From Lentisphaera araneosa HTCC2155 (GTDB lineage: Bacteria > Verrucomicrobiota > Lentisphaeria > Lentisphaerales > Lentisphaeraceae), in the NCBI RefSeq assembly GCF_000170755.1, contig NZ_ABCK01000005.1, forward strand, positions 124,001 through 188,000: a stretch of 64,000 bases of DNA. Direction: 5' to 3'. Below the pieces are notes generated by a model. That model was given only the letters and a program-made list of their open reading frames with translations, had not been told where the DNA came from and made no database searches. Position numbers and translations under genes: made by a program. Shown here piece by piece: positions 53,434 to 63,043 of the stretch (its first letter is position 1; each line of letters opens with the position of its first letter).

Positions 53434-54903
53434 ATGATAAAACACCTCCTCACCCTACTCATCTGCCTATCTACTATTGCTGTCGATAAAAAGCCCAACA
53501 TCCTTTATATTTTTACCGATGATCAAACTCACCGGTCGGTATCGGCTTACGACGAGGCGCATGATTGGGTACAAACTCCTAACATCGATAAATTAGCTGA
53601 GTCGGGAATGAGATTCACCTCCTGCTACACAGGTACCTGGTGTCAGCCATCTCGCGCCAGCAAACTTACGGGCTTGCTTCAGCATTCATTAGATTCACTT
53701 AAAATCACCAATTATCCCATGGCGGAATATGATCCTAAAACTCTGCCCTTTTTCCCTGCTGTATTTCGTCAGCAGGGTTATGAAACGGCCTGTATTGGCA
53801 AATGGCATTTGGGTGAAGATGTGGGACATGGCCGCGATTGGGATTACTCTGTTATCTGGGATCGCGGTGGCCCGAAGAGCAATAAGTACGCCTACTTTAA
53901 CAATAGTCTTGTCCGAACTAATGGCGGTGAACGCAAGCCCTTGGGGGGATACACCACCGATAAGTTTACTGAGCTCGCAGTGGATTATATACACAAACAA
54001 AATGACAAGGAGAAACCTTGGTACCTATGGCTTTGCTACCCAGGTGTCCATGGCCCCTACACACCCGCCAAACGTCACAAAGATTTTTATAAAGATGTTG
54101 AAGTAAAGGTCCCCTCAGATATTTTTGGTCCGCGACACAGTAAACCTGCACACCTAAAAAACATGACGCGTTGGAAAAAAGATAAAAATGGTACGCCTGT
54201 AGGCTTCGCTAGTCAAGTCAAAAAATACCACAACGCAGTCAAATCACTAGACGAAGCAGTGGGTACTCTCATGAAAGCCTTAGAGGATAGTGGCCAATTA
54301 GAAAACACCATCGTCATCTTCACTTCAGACCAAGGCTTTGCTTGGGGGCAGCATGGTTCAAAAGAAAAATGGCTTCCCTATGATGCCAATATTATTGCCC
54401 CGCTCATTATCAAAGCACCTGGTATTACTCAGCCTGGCACGGTGAATGGCGAAGCCGTCTGCGGTGTCGATATCACTGTTACTATTCACGAACTTGCCGG
54501 CATTGAACCCCAATGGAAAATGCATGGCCGCAGTCTAATGCCTTTGCTAAAAGATCCCCACAAAAAGCTCGCTTCGCCCATGCTGATGATCAACACAACC
54601 CATCGCTATGGTTCAAAAATCAACGAAGAACTTAAAGCAAAAAACTACGACGCCTTTAAACGCCGGGGGCTCTACGCCTGGATGATGATGCGTGATGGCA
54701 AGTACAAATATATTCGTCACTTTAAAGACAATGTTATTGAAGAGCTCTACGACCTAGAGAAAGACCCCAAGGAACTCAACAACCTTGCCATCAACCCCGA
54801 GTACAAAACAAAACTCAAACAACTTCGAGAAAAAACCGAATTAGAATTCAAGAAGCAGGATGGCGATTTCATCGACCTGCTACCCCATCCAAAAACACTA
54901 TAA
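53434..54903 (+). CDS. Secreted sulfatase
   Basis: The chosen start is ATG 53434 (MIKHLLTLLICLSTIAV), which gives a signal peptide; the frame itself opens earlier through the hairpin array. The 489-residue protein has KPNILYIFTDDQTHRSVSAY and the activation motif CQPSR, followed by ASKLTG. FTSDQGFAWGQHG is the late metal-binding motif. The end has ELYDLEKDPKELNNL, a typical sulfatase C-terminus. With the 50-kb sulfatase it probably attacks one glycan at two sulfate positions. Confidence 0.92.
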   Translation: MIKHLLTLLICLSTIAVDKKPNILYIFTDDQTHRSVSAYDEAHDWVQTPNIDKLAESGMRFTSCYTGTWCQPSRASKLTGLLQHSLDSLKITNYPMAEYDPKTLPFFPAVFRQQGYETACIGKWHLGEDVGHGRDWDYSVIWDRGGPKSNKYAYFNNSLVRTNGGERKPLGGYTTDKFTELAVDYIHKQNDKEKPWYLWLCYPGVHGPYTPAKRHKDFYKDVEVKVPSDIFGPRHSKPAHLKNMTRWKKDKNGTPVGFASQVKKYHNAVKSLDEAVGTLMKALEDSGQLENTIVIFTSDQGFAWGQHGSKEKWLPYDANIIAPLIIKAPGITQPGTVNGEAVCGVDITVTIHELAGIEPQWKMHGRSLMPLLKDPHKKLASPMLMINTTHRYGSKINEELKAKNYDAFKRRGLYAWMMMRDGKYKYIRHFKDNVIEELYDLEKDPKELNNLAINPEYKTKLKQLREKTELEFKKQDGDFIDLLPHPKTL

Positions 54904-54938
54904 TTCAATTTGGGTGAATTTATAACAACTAAAAAGAT

Positions 54939-56528
54939 TTAATTATACTCAAAGCACCCCATAAAGGATTGATCAACTGGATCTTTGAAGACAAAAATCC
55001 TACCTTTTACATCTATTGACTCCAACGTTAATGGTTCAAGTTGAGACTGAAACTTTATAGAACTAATAAATTCTTCTTGGGAATTCAAATCTTTAATATG
55101 TTCTTTTATATCACCTGATCGCCAAATACCTACAAATGGCAGAATACCTTCACTTTCTAAATACCATCTACCTTCACCTTCATAAGGAGGAGTTCGATTC
55201 ATTTTATCAAGTATCTCTTCACTTAAACAATCTTCATAATAACCAAACTCATCATCAATTTCATGCTGTACCTTAAGTATCCCTTTCTCAATAGCATTTA
55301 TATGCACATAAAAAAACTTATCACCAGGGTGGTTTCTATCTACTAATAATTTTAACTCATCAACACTAAGGTCTACTTTGTATGATTCGTCATAATGACT
55401 TAACCATGGGCGTAGACAAAGTCCTTTTTGTCCAGTTAAATCACATACTTTGTCTAGCGCTGGATTCCAACCTAGATAATCAAAGTCCGCTTGAAAATAA
55501 TTTATTTCCCTAGATTTTTGCACATTATTCTCAAACAGTTCATTTATTGCTTTTTGTCTTTTTTCTAACTGATTTTTTTCCTTCGCTGCTTCTGCAATTT
55601 TGTTAGCCTCTACTACTTCTTGATTAAACTCTTTTTTTCGCGCTTCTATGGTTTCTATTGCTCTTCTGTAAGTTAATTCTATGTCATTGTCAAAACGATC
55701 ATGTTTAATCAAAAAATTCTTTAAACTTGAACCAGACTTACCTGCCAAATAATCTATTCCCCACGGACTAACACGATTCAAATCAATCAACAAATTATTA
55801 GATTCTAATAAACGAAAAAACTTTTGACTAAACAAAATTTCATTAGCTGATTTTACATAAAAAACATCTAAATTTTCAATCATTTTTTCAAACTCAAGCT
55901 TAATATATTTAGGAACAGGTTGATTATATTTGTCGCTAAAATGGTTTCTGAAAAAATCCTTTTCATCCAGAATATCCTCAAATTGAGCCCAATATACAGA
56001 TTTGCTAGGTTGTAACTTAGCTGTCAAACTTTTGATCAACACTGGTTTAAATCTCAAACCATTTAACCCGTTACTTTTATACATTTCTATAAATCTACTT
56101 TTTACTAAGAGAGACAAGTCTCCATTAGCCAATAAATTTATCTGCCAATTTTTAAAATTGCCAAGATTTTTAACATCCATAATTAAATCTTCATTAATAA
56201 TTTCATTGAAATTATTATCTGAGTCATACCAAGAATTACCTGATAGACTTAAAAAGGGAAATTCATATTTGTCATCATCACAATATTCTAAACTAATAGA
56301 AGTGTAATAATATTTATTAGACTGACTTCCATCTTTATCGAAACCCAAATCATCAAAGATATTGCATACTTCATAAAACAAATCCAAATCACAGAAATTT
56401 TTATAAAACCGCCCCTTATGCGGCAAATCCAATACACATAATTCTGAATGTAATATCTGGAGCTTACTGTTCACTGTGGATTTTAAGTCTTTATCAAAGT
56501 GAGCGTTTACACAAAATTTATACTTCAT
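54939..56528 (-). CDS. Unrecognised protein with weak likeness to immunity-type DUF1629/Imm11 repeats
   Basis: The ATG at 56528 is preferred over one at 56561 because GGTGGAG lies just before it. The 529-residue protein has no signal peptide. Two segments have the same plan, VKSRFIEMYKSNGLNGLRFKPV and FSQKFFRLLESNNLLIDLNRV, which look like the repeated unit of Imm11/DUF1629-type immunity proteins. A coiled-coil-like Glu/Lys-rich stretch lies near residue 310. No toxin gene is adjacent. The family likeness is from memory and weak. Confidence 0.6.
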   Translation of the reverse strand: MKYKFCVNAHFDKDLKSTVNSKLQILHSELCVLDLPHKGRFYKNFCDLDLFYEVCNIFDDLGFDKDGSQSNKYYYTSISLEYCDDDKYEFPFLSLSGNSWYDSDNNFNEIINEDLIMDVKNLGNFKNWQINLLANGDLSLLVKSRFIEMYKSNGLNGLRFKPVLIKSLTAKLQPSKSVYWAQFEDILDEKDFFRNHFSDKYNQPVPKYIKLEFEKMIENLDVFYVKSANEILFSQKFFRLLESNNLLIDLNRVSPWGIDYLAGKSGSSLKNFLIKHDRFDNDIELTYRRAIETIEARKKEFNQEVVEANKIAEAAKEKNQLEKRQKAINELFENNVQKSREINYFQADFDYLGWNPALDKVCDLTGQKGLCLRPWLSHYDESYKVDLSVDELKLLVDRNHPGDKFFYVHINAIEKGILKVQHEIDDEFGYYEDCLSEEILDKMNRTPPYEGEGRWYLESEGILPFVGIWRSGDIKEHIKDLNSQEEFISSIKFQSQLEPLTLESIDVKGRIFVFKDPVDQSFMGCFEYN

Positions 56529-56684
56529 CTTTTCTCCACCTAATTTTAAGTACATTTCCAATGTAAACCTAATCTAAAGTTCTCAGAGATTTCTTAAAGT
56601 TAGGGTTTTAAACTTCTTTCATAAAAATATTGCTTTTATTCAACTTTTAGACACTTTGTAATTTTGTAATCCGGAGAAATTAAA

Positions 56685-57047
56685 TTGAAAACTACACTGA
56701 TAATTGGTGCTACACCTCGCCCTTCCAGCTATGCTAATAAAGCCATGCTGGAATTGGAAGAACATGGACACAAAACTTTGCTCTATAATCCCCTTGGGCG
56801 AGCCATTGATGATAGAAAAATTCATACGGAAATAGCGCAGATCAGCGAGCCCGTCGATACTATTACCCTCTACGTCCGACCGGCCCGCCTGCAGCCCATT
56901 GTCGAGGAGCTCATAGCCCTCAAGCCCAAGCGCATCATCTTTAATCCCGGAACTGAAGATGCTGATATCATGCAAAGCTTTAAAGATTCAGAAATCGAAG
57001 CTCTAGAGGCCTGCACCTTAGTCATGTTACGTACAGGACAATATTAA
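56685..57047 (+). CDS. CoA-binding domain protein
   Basis: The 120-residue protein starts at TTG with GGAG eight bases upstream. It is a single Rossmann-fold CoA-binding domain: LIIGATPRPSSYANKAMLEL at the start, LYNPLG, and RIIFNPGTEDADI near residue 85. Such small proteins are widespread and of uncertain role; some bind CoA or NAD. It is divergent from the unrecognised gene. Confidence 0.85.
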   Translation: MKTTLIIGATPRPSSYANKAMLELEEHGHKTLLYNPLGRAIDDRKIHTEIAQISEPVDTITLYVRPARLQPIVEELIALKPKRIIFNPGTEDADIMQSFKDSEIEALEACTLVMLRTGQY

Positions 57048-57112
57048 AGCAACTAGCGAACTGATAAATTTAAGGACTACTTAAAGAACTCAAAAACATC
57101 TAAAAGCATTTA

Positions 57113-58375
57113 TTAAACGAGAATATCCTCAATCATGCCCGTGCTATCTCCAAAGGACTCTTGTCGAATGCCATTGGCGTTCAGCAGTGTGAGCCAAAGG
57201 TTATTCAATGGCGTTCCTTTGGGCATTATTTTATGCTCCCCTAGTTTGAGGATGTGCTTATTACCCGCCACTAGAACGGGACAATTTGTCAGGGTATGCG
57301 AAGTCGAAATATTTGAACCATAAACAAGTGTTGTCGTATCAAAAAGACTCTGTCCATTCACATCCTTTGTCTGTTTTAAACGATCCATCAAGTAGGCGAG
57401 AAGCTCACTTTGTTTTTCATCGCGAAGTTTAGAAACGGTCAAACGATCGCCTTTCCCATAATGACTCATATTGTGAGAAGTTATGCTCACATCTAAGCTT
57501 TGAAGCAGGCTCTCTACCGGCTGACGATAGGTGATCACCCGTGTCGAATCTGTTTGTAGGGCAGCTACGAGCAAGTCATACATCAGCTTAATTTCATCGT
57601 AGCCCTTGAGACCTTTTTGCGGTTCCTGCAAAGGTGCTTGGGGTTTAGGTTTTCCCAACCAAGACTTTTCCTTGGCTAACTGCAATTCTATTTCTCGAAC
57701 TGATTCCAAGTATTCATTTAACTTATCTTTGTCTTCTGACGTGAGCTTTTGACTGAGTTTATTAGCATCAGCTAAAACGGCATCTAGGGAACTGCCTCGT
57801 TTGGAAATGAGTTGCTGTTTTTCCTCTATAGACATGCCCGCATTACCAAAGAGTTTATTGTAGACCAAAACGGGGTTTTGCATTCCTGCCATCGGTTTAC
57901 CGCTCTGATTCCAAGACATCGAGAGTCCAGGACCATGCCCCGAAACGGAGGGCTTGGCGCAATCAAATTGCAAAGAAGAGAAACGATTGTTTTCTCCCCA
58001 AGCTTGAGCCGCGAGCTGATCACAAGAAATCGTATTACTAAAGCTCCTACCTGGAACGGCATAACGATTCGCACCCGTTAAAAACATTGTGCTACCCCAA
58101 TGGCCCTGCTTATTATATTGGTGCTCGGTCCCAAGGATTAAACTGAAATCCTTTTTATGACGAGCTAAGGGTTTGAGTCCTTCGGAGAGCTCATACTCAC
58201 TTCCCTGTTGACTTTTGTTAGGATACCAGCTCTGTTTTGTCACGCCCCAACCAAAAGAGAGGAAGAGCATCTTATGATTAATCTGAGTCTCTTTCACATC
58301 ACCTTGAAGTGAGTTCATATAGGGCAGCGCCAAAGTTGTGCCTAAGCCCTTAAGAAAAAATCTTCTGTCCATCAT
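57113..58375 (-). CDS. DUF1552 protein with twin-arginine-like signal
   Basis: The start is taken at 58375, where GAGGTG precedes ATGATG; a longer frame to 58411 overlaps the upstream gene. The signal is MMDRRFFLKGLGTTLALPYM, with the twin-arginine pattern. The mature part contains SWNQSGKPMAGMQNPVLVYN and TTLVYGSNISTSHTL, both typical of DUF1552. The family is normally encoded next to DUF1592-type cytochrome proteins, as here, one base after that gene's stop. Its function is not known. Confidence 0.9.
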   Translation of the reverse strand: MMDRRFFLKGLGTTLALPYMNSLQGDVKETQINHKMLFLSFGWGVTKQSWYPNKSQQGSEYELSEGLKPLARHKKDFSLILGTEHQYNKQGHWGSTMFLTGANRYAVPGRSFSNTISCDQLAAQAWGENNRFSSLQFDCAKPSVSGHGPGLSMSWNQSGKPMAGMQNPVLVYNKLFGNAGMSIEEKQQLISKRGSSLDAVLADANKLSQKLTSEDKDKLNEYLESVREIELQLAKEKSWLGKPKPQAPLQEPQKGLKGYDEIKLMYDLLVAALQTDSTRVITYRQPVESLLQSLDVSITSHNMSHYGKGDRLTVSKLRDEKQSELLAYLMDRLKQTKDVNGQSLFDTTTLVYGSNISTSHTLTNCPVLVAGNKHILKLGEHKIMPKGTPLNNLWLTLLNANGIRQESFGDSTGMIEDILV

Positions 58376-58376
58376 A

Positions 58377-60890
58377 TCACCTCTTCGTTTTAAATTCTTT
58401 CGATTGCACAATAGCGTGAATTAAGTTGCGCATACTAAACTGATCTTTTTTCATTTCTAAGTGTAAGTCATCCATTAAAGCTCGATCAGAAAAAGCTACT
58501 GGACGGCCTAGGCTATAGGATAATAAATTCCTAATAAGACCATAATTAAAGTCATCGGCACGATCGTAAATGATATCACGTAGTTCAGCATAAGACTCAA
58601 ATGAGGGGCCTTTGTATAAAGATCCCGCAGGGTTGATCGCAATTTTAATTTTATTGAAATTGTCTTGATCACGCCAGCGCCCTGTGGCATCAAAATTTTC
58701 TAAGCCCAAGCCAATGGGATCAATTTTCTTATGGCAATGAGAACATTGAGGCTCTTCTTGGTGCACCTTCAAAACTTCTCGCACGGTTAATTTCTGACCT
58801 TCTAAACGACTGAGTTGAGGTACATTGGCTGGTGCGGGAGGCGGTGGATTATTTAAGAGTTTTCTCAGAACCCAAGTCCCTCGTTCAACGGGAGAAGTAT
58901 GCTGACCATCGGAACCCATAGCGGCTATAGCCGTCATACTCATGAGACCACCCCTGAAGAAATTGTCTGCTACGTCAACTTTTCTAAACTCATCTCCTTC
59001 GACTCCCTCTATCCCATAATGCGTCGCTAACATGGCGTTTAAAATAAGGAAATCAGATTTGAGTAAATTCTTTGTGCTCAAGTTATTGTCCACGATATAT
59101 TTCACCGTTTCATAAACTTCCTCAGCTGCGGTATCTCTCAATGTTTCATCGTAATTCGGGTATTTATGAGGATCAAACTGAAACAAGTATAGCCTCTCCA
59201 TATCCAGCCATTGATAGACAAAGGATTGATAAAAGTTTTTTATCCGATGATTTGCCAGCATACGATCCACTTGTGCCTTCAAAACATCACCTTTCAATTC
59301 ACCTTTCTGTGCGAGCTTTATCAACTCTTTATCGGCGGGTGAACTCCATAAAAAGTAGGCTAAGCGATTGGCTAACTCAACTTGATTCAATGATTTTTTC
59401 TCATTTTCTACCCCTGCTTCAGCAAGATATAAAAAACTGGGGGAGGACAAAATAATTGCTAAGGGTTCTATAAGAGCTGCACGGGCTTTCTTCCCAGCTC
59501 TTTTCTCATTCTCATAAATGACCACGAGTTTATCGATGAATTCTGTTGCAGGAGCATCCCCGCGAAAAGCTTCTCGACTAAAGCCTTCTAATAAGGATCT
59601 TACTTTTTCCTGATTCATGAAAACTTTCGTGGAAGTTAAAAGCTCTTGAACCTGATCTGTTCTCTTAAATTCTAAGGGACCTTCCCATTCAAGCCAATCA
59701 ATCCAAAGGGCATGACCAGCTCCTGCATGAGTTTTCGTTTTTTTATCTCGACTTTTACTAAATTTGGCACGAGCCGTCCCCTCATTAGATTTTTCCGATA
59801 AAACTATACGGCGACTCCCGTCATTAACTTCTACAAGCGTTTCAATTATTTGAGGCTCCCTTGCATCGGCAGTGATATGGAAGCTATTCAGACGTTTGAT
59901 TGCACCTTTATCCATTATATTGAGGTTCAAAAAAGTCCGTTCAGGATCGGCATCAGCTGTTTTGGCGACGCGGATTCTGATTTTATAAACCCCTTCCGCT
60001 ACCCAGCTATGATGCATTTTTTTAGGATTCTTTTTGAGAGCCTTACTGACCCTTAAATCAACTGCGAGCTGAGGAATGGGTCGAAACAAAGAAAGTAAAT
60101 AGCCCTCTTCACTCAGAGGATGATTAAAATACGTTTCAAAGGCAGGAAAAAAACGTTTGTAATCATTGGAAATAATCTCTGTCGCTCGTAAGTCCTTGAT
60201 GCCAAAATCACTGGGCTTTAAACTTTTATCTTTTCGCGCTCGATAAGCTTCCACGCTCTTATATTCATTCAGTAATTTACCGCGCTGCTTTTTGATGAAT
60301 TTATTTTTATTCTCGACTTCCACACGATGTTTAACGAGGCTTTGAGGCTGACTTCTAATAAATGCTTTCTCAATTGCGTCACGAGCAATAGTTAAATACT
60401 GATCCAATTGATCTGGCGACATAAATAGACCGCCGCCATCAGTATCAAAACTTTCTCCGGAGCGATCATCAGGAAGGTCTCCTACATCGACTGTGACTCC
60501 GAGAATAGCTTCGAGTGTATTGGCATATTCATTGCGGTTCAGGCGACGCATAATCACTTGCCCGCCTGAATCACTTAGAGTGCTGCGCGCTTCGACGAGT
60601 TTTGCAGAGAGCAAAGCCAAAAACTCTAACTTCTCTTTTGCAGGGGGCACGGGCTCTTCTTCGGGAGGCATTTCTCCTGATTGCACGGCATCGAGAATTT
60701 GTTGCCAATGATCGGCTTGCTGAACGGTGTTAATTTCTAGTGATAAATTATCTAAACGAACTTTGCCCTTTTGCTTTTTTTCATTGTGGCAATCGTTACA
60801 ATGAGCTTCAAAGAAATTCCTGTAAACTTTCTCTTGAGCTCCCAGTAAGTTAAGGAAAATCAATATTATAGCAATAACTCTTTTACTCAT
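58377..60890 (-). CDS. Secreted c-type cytochrome multidomain protein (DUF1587/1592/1588/1585 series)
   Basis: The 837-residue protein has a signal peptide (MSKRVIAIILIFLNLLGA) and an N-terminal planctomycete cytochrome domain with CNDCH near residue 33. RRLNRNEYANTLEAILGV opens DUF1587 near residue 115, LANRLAYFLWSSPADKEL marks the DUF1592 region, and a late HCHK in QCSHCHKKIDPIGLGLENFD is DUF1588. A DUF1585-like C-terminus follows. Haem binding is expected. It heads a two-gene operon with DUF1552. Confidence 0.92.
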   Translation of the reverse strand: MSKRVIAIILIFLNLLGAQEKVYRNFFEAHCNDCHNEKKQKGKVRLDNLSLEINTVQQADHWQQILDAVQSGEMPPEEEPVPPAKEKLEFLALLSAKLVEARSTLSDSGGQVIMRRLNRNEYANTLEAILGVTVDVGDLPDDRSGESFDTDGGGLFMSPDQLDQYLTIARDAIEKAFIRSQPQSLVKHRVEVENKNKFIKKQRGKLLNEYKSVEAYRARKDKSLKPSDFGIKDLRATEIISNDYKRFFPAFETYFNHPLSEEGYLLSLFRPIPQLAVDLRVSKALKKNPKKMHHSWVAEGVYKIRIRVAKTADADPERTFLNLNIMDKGAIKRLNSFHITADAREPQIIETLVEVNDGSRRIVLSEKSNEGTARAKFSKSRDKKTKTHAGAGHALWIDWLEWEGPLEFKRTDQVQELLTSTKVFMNQEKVRSLLEGFSREAFRGDAPATEFIDKLVVIYENEKRAGKKARAALIEPLAIILSSPSFLYLAEAGVENEKKSLNQVELANRLAYFLWSSPADKELIKLAQKGELKGDVLKAQVDRMLANHRIKNFYQSFVYQWLDMERLYLFQFDPHKYPNYDETLRDTAAEEVYETVKYIVDNNLSTKNLLKSDFLILNAMLATHYGIEGVEGDEFRKVDVADNFFRGGLMSMTAIAAMGSDGQHTSPVERGTWVLRKLLNNPPPPAPANVPQLSRLEGQKLTVREVLKVHQEEPQCSHCHKKIDPIGLGLENFDATGRWRDQDNFNKIKIAINPAGSLYKGPSFESYAELRDIIYDRADDFNYGLIRNLLSYSLGRPVAFSDRALMDDLHLEMKKDQFSMRNLIHAIVQSKEFKTKR

Positions 60891-61319
60891 TCGTATAATT
60901 CTCTATTTAGTACTTCTTCCATTAGTCCCATCATTAAAATAATAAAACCAAATAGGAAAAGTGACAATTAACAGATTTCCCACTTTTATTGACTTAGCTG
61001 CCTATAGAACTTTGAGCTTCTTTAGTGAACAAGGAGTGAATAAAGCCGGTTTTTGTCCGAAATAAGACGAATATTGGATATATTGAACGATTTCCGAGCA
61101 GGAACTCCTTAAAAACTCAGCTGTTTTGCAGTCTAAGGGAGAGAAGTCCGACAGGCTGCAGCTTAAGTCAACAAAGTATACTACAAAATATTATACGATA
61201 TAAATACTTAAAAAATTACAGTGTAATTACAATTTCCAATGAAATTTTACAACATGCATACTACACAAATATAGATTAGTCTAAATACTAATGAACAAAT
61301 TCTTAAAGAGAATTAATTT
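60891..61319. other. Intergenic region without recognised gene
   Basis: These 429 bases separate two minus-strand genes. The sequence is AT-rich. I see no coding frame, RNA gene or site B-like operator here. A few imperfect palindromes are present but none with a terminator tail. Confidence 0.5.
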
Positions 61320-62231
61320 TCACTTCGAAGCTACTAAACTCACATTTGTTGGTAAATCAATTCCTGTATCTTTATTACGACGAAGCTTCCATACTAGCTT
61401 TTTATCACGACTTACTTCAAACATCGGGAAAGTGCTATTGTAAGCAGAAACAACAATATTACCATTGTCTCGTATCACAAAACCTCCTACATACTTTAAG
61501 CCTAATACAGGTAGATCAATCGACTGTAAGGACCACACAACTTTATCATTTTTATCAATTTCTATTAAACTGGCTCCATAGCCAGTTCCAACAAGTACAT
61601 TACCGTTATCTAAAAGCTCTACACCATGAATGCGGTTAACTTTTGCTGGGAGATCAAGCTTATTAAGCTTAATAGTGCGAGTTAACATTCCCTGTTTATT
61701 TAAAATATAAACTTTATTTTGTCCACAAGCTGAAATGATATAGCCACCATCTTTTAATTTCCTTACAGTCTTCATCTGTAATCTATTTTCATATTTTAAA
61801 AAAGGAATTTTAATCATTCGGCGAATTTTTCCTTTCGGATTAAGCTCCAGTAGCACTTTGTTGACTCCTATAAGCATTCCACCATCATCTAGGGGTTGGC
61901 AAGAGTGAATTTCTAAGGGACGTTTCTTAGGCTCAAAATAAATAGTTCGAGTATTCTCATTGTCATATTTCCAAACTCCAAATGTACCACATACGATGGT
62001 AAATTTATCTGTTTTCCACACCTCTTGACACTTGCCATAGGAAGCCCATCGTTTCGTAACTTCTCCCTTTTGTATGTATTTACCCTGCTCTTTCAAATAT
62101 TCTGTGACCAATAATTCTGGTACAAATTCTCTATTATACTCTAAGCCATCACTAGAAATAAATTCTAATTTTTCAGCGAAAGCAACATTTAATAATAGGA
62201 TGAAAATTAAACACAATTTGGTACTTTTCAT
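61320..62231 (-). CDS. Secreted beta-propeller-like protein
   Basis: The 303-residue protein has a signal peptide (MKSTKLCLIFILLLNVAFA). The mature part has repeated blade-like phrases such as GGYIISACGQNKVYILNKQG, DNGNVLVGTGYGASLIEID and DNGNIVVSAYNSTFPMFEV, as in PQQ-like or NHL-type propellers. No catalytic site is recognised. It may bind a ligand or surface glycan. It is the only gene on its strand between two long gaps. Confidence 0.75.
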   Translation of the reverse strand: MKSTKLCLIFILLLNVAFAEKLEFISSDGLEYNREFVPELLVTEYLKEQGKYIQKGEVTKRWASYGKCQEVWKTDKFTIVCGTFGVWKYDNENTRTIYFEPKKRPLEIHSCQPLDDGGMLIGVNKVLLELNPKGKIRRMIKIPFLKYENRLQMKTVRKLKDGGYIISACGQNKVYILNKQGMLTRTIKLNKLDLPAKVNRIHGVELLDNGNVLVGTGYGASLIEIDKNDKVVWSLQSIDLPVLGLKYVGGFVIRDNGNIVVSAYNSTFPMFEVSRDKKLVWKLRRNKDTGIDLPTNVSLVASK

Positions 62232-63043
62232 AATTCACTCACTTTTTATTTAAAACAAACTATATCTATACTAGAATTATTTATCAACTGGATTTATAAT
62301 TAATTTTCTCGTAATATCTATTCAAGTAATAAATAGACAGATAAGACCATGTCTTGTTACAATTATATAACATGACAATTTAATCATTCGTAACAGCTTA
62401 CCTAATAATAAATTACTATTAGTTGAATCCTTAAGCGATATTCATTTGGGTTTTACACCATCATGGAAACATATAATTCAAAAGTATTTTTGTGAAAAAT
62501 CACTCGATTAGGTAGGGCTTACTGAATAATTGCGTTTTTTAGGAAGAATCTTTATACCAAGGCGAAGTCGTATTTAAATACCTCGAGCTACAGGCGCAAT
62601 TATACTTACAAAAAACGGTTTATAGGGTTATTCATGCAAAGGCAAATTAAAAATAAGGTCTTTAGGCTTGCAGGGAAACAAGTGCTCCCCCAAAAAATCA
62701 TTGATTAACAAAAATAAACAGCCCGTTCAGTAAACCCTAGGTAGGATAGAAGCCATGATACTTGGTATTCGAGAAGGAAGCCGTCCCTCTCGAGCTCTCC
62801 CTGTAAGAGTTTGCCAATCCTTGATGAAGCGACTAGGAGCTTTACCCCGCTTTATGAGTAAAAAAAAAGTAATATCGCTTACTTAAAATGAATTTTTCAC
62901 TAAAAATCAGATCCAGTATTCTCGACTTAAATTGAGTACTCATAAAAAAATAGTCGCAATTGGACAAGTATATGACTTTCTGAGACATTTTTTAGGCAAG
63001 GTCATACTAGTATCTTTACTTATAAATAATTAAGAGCGACTAT
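62232..63043. other. Long gene-free stretch with a relic repeat
   Basis: About 810 AT-rich bases carry no convincing coding frame on either strand. A hairpin TCGAGA/TCTCGA occurs at 62769-62793, followed by a 26-base repeat at 62799-62824. The last part must carry the promoter of the next gene. Possibly this is a decayed gene or element, but nothing identifies it. Confidence 0.5.
62799..62824 (+). repeat. Dispersed 26-base repeat, second copy
   Basis: This sequence matches 49853-49878 at 21 of 26 positions, from CCCTG through TTGCCA to TCCTTGA. The other copy forms a perfect AAGGACT/AGTCCTT hairpin; this one keeps only part of the stem. It suggests a family of small intergenic elements. Confidence 0.55.
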
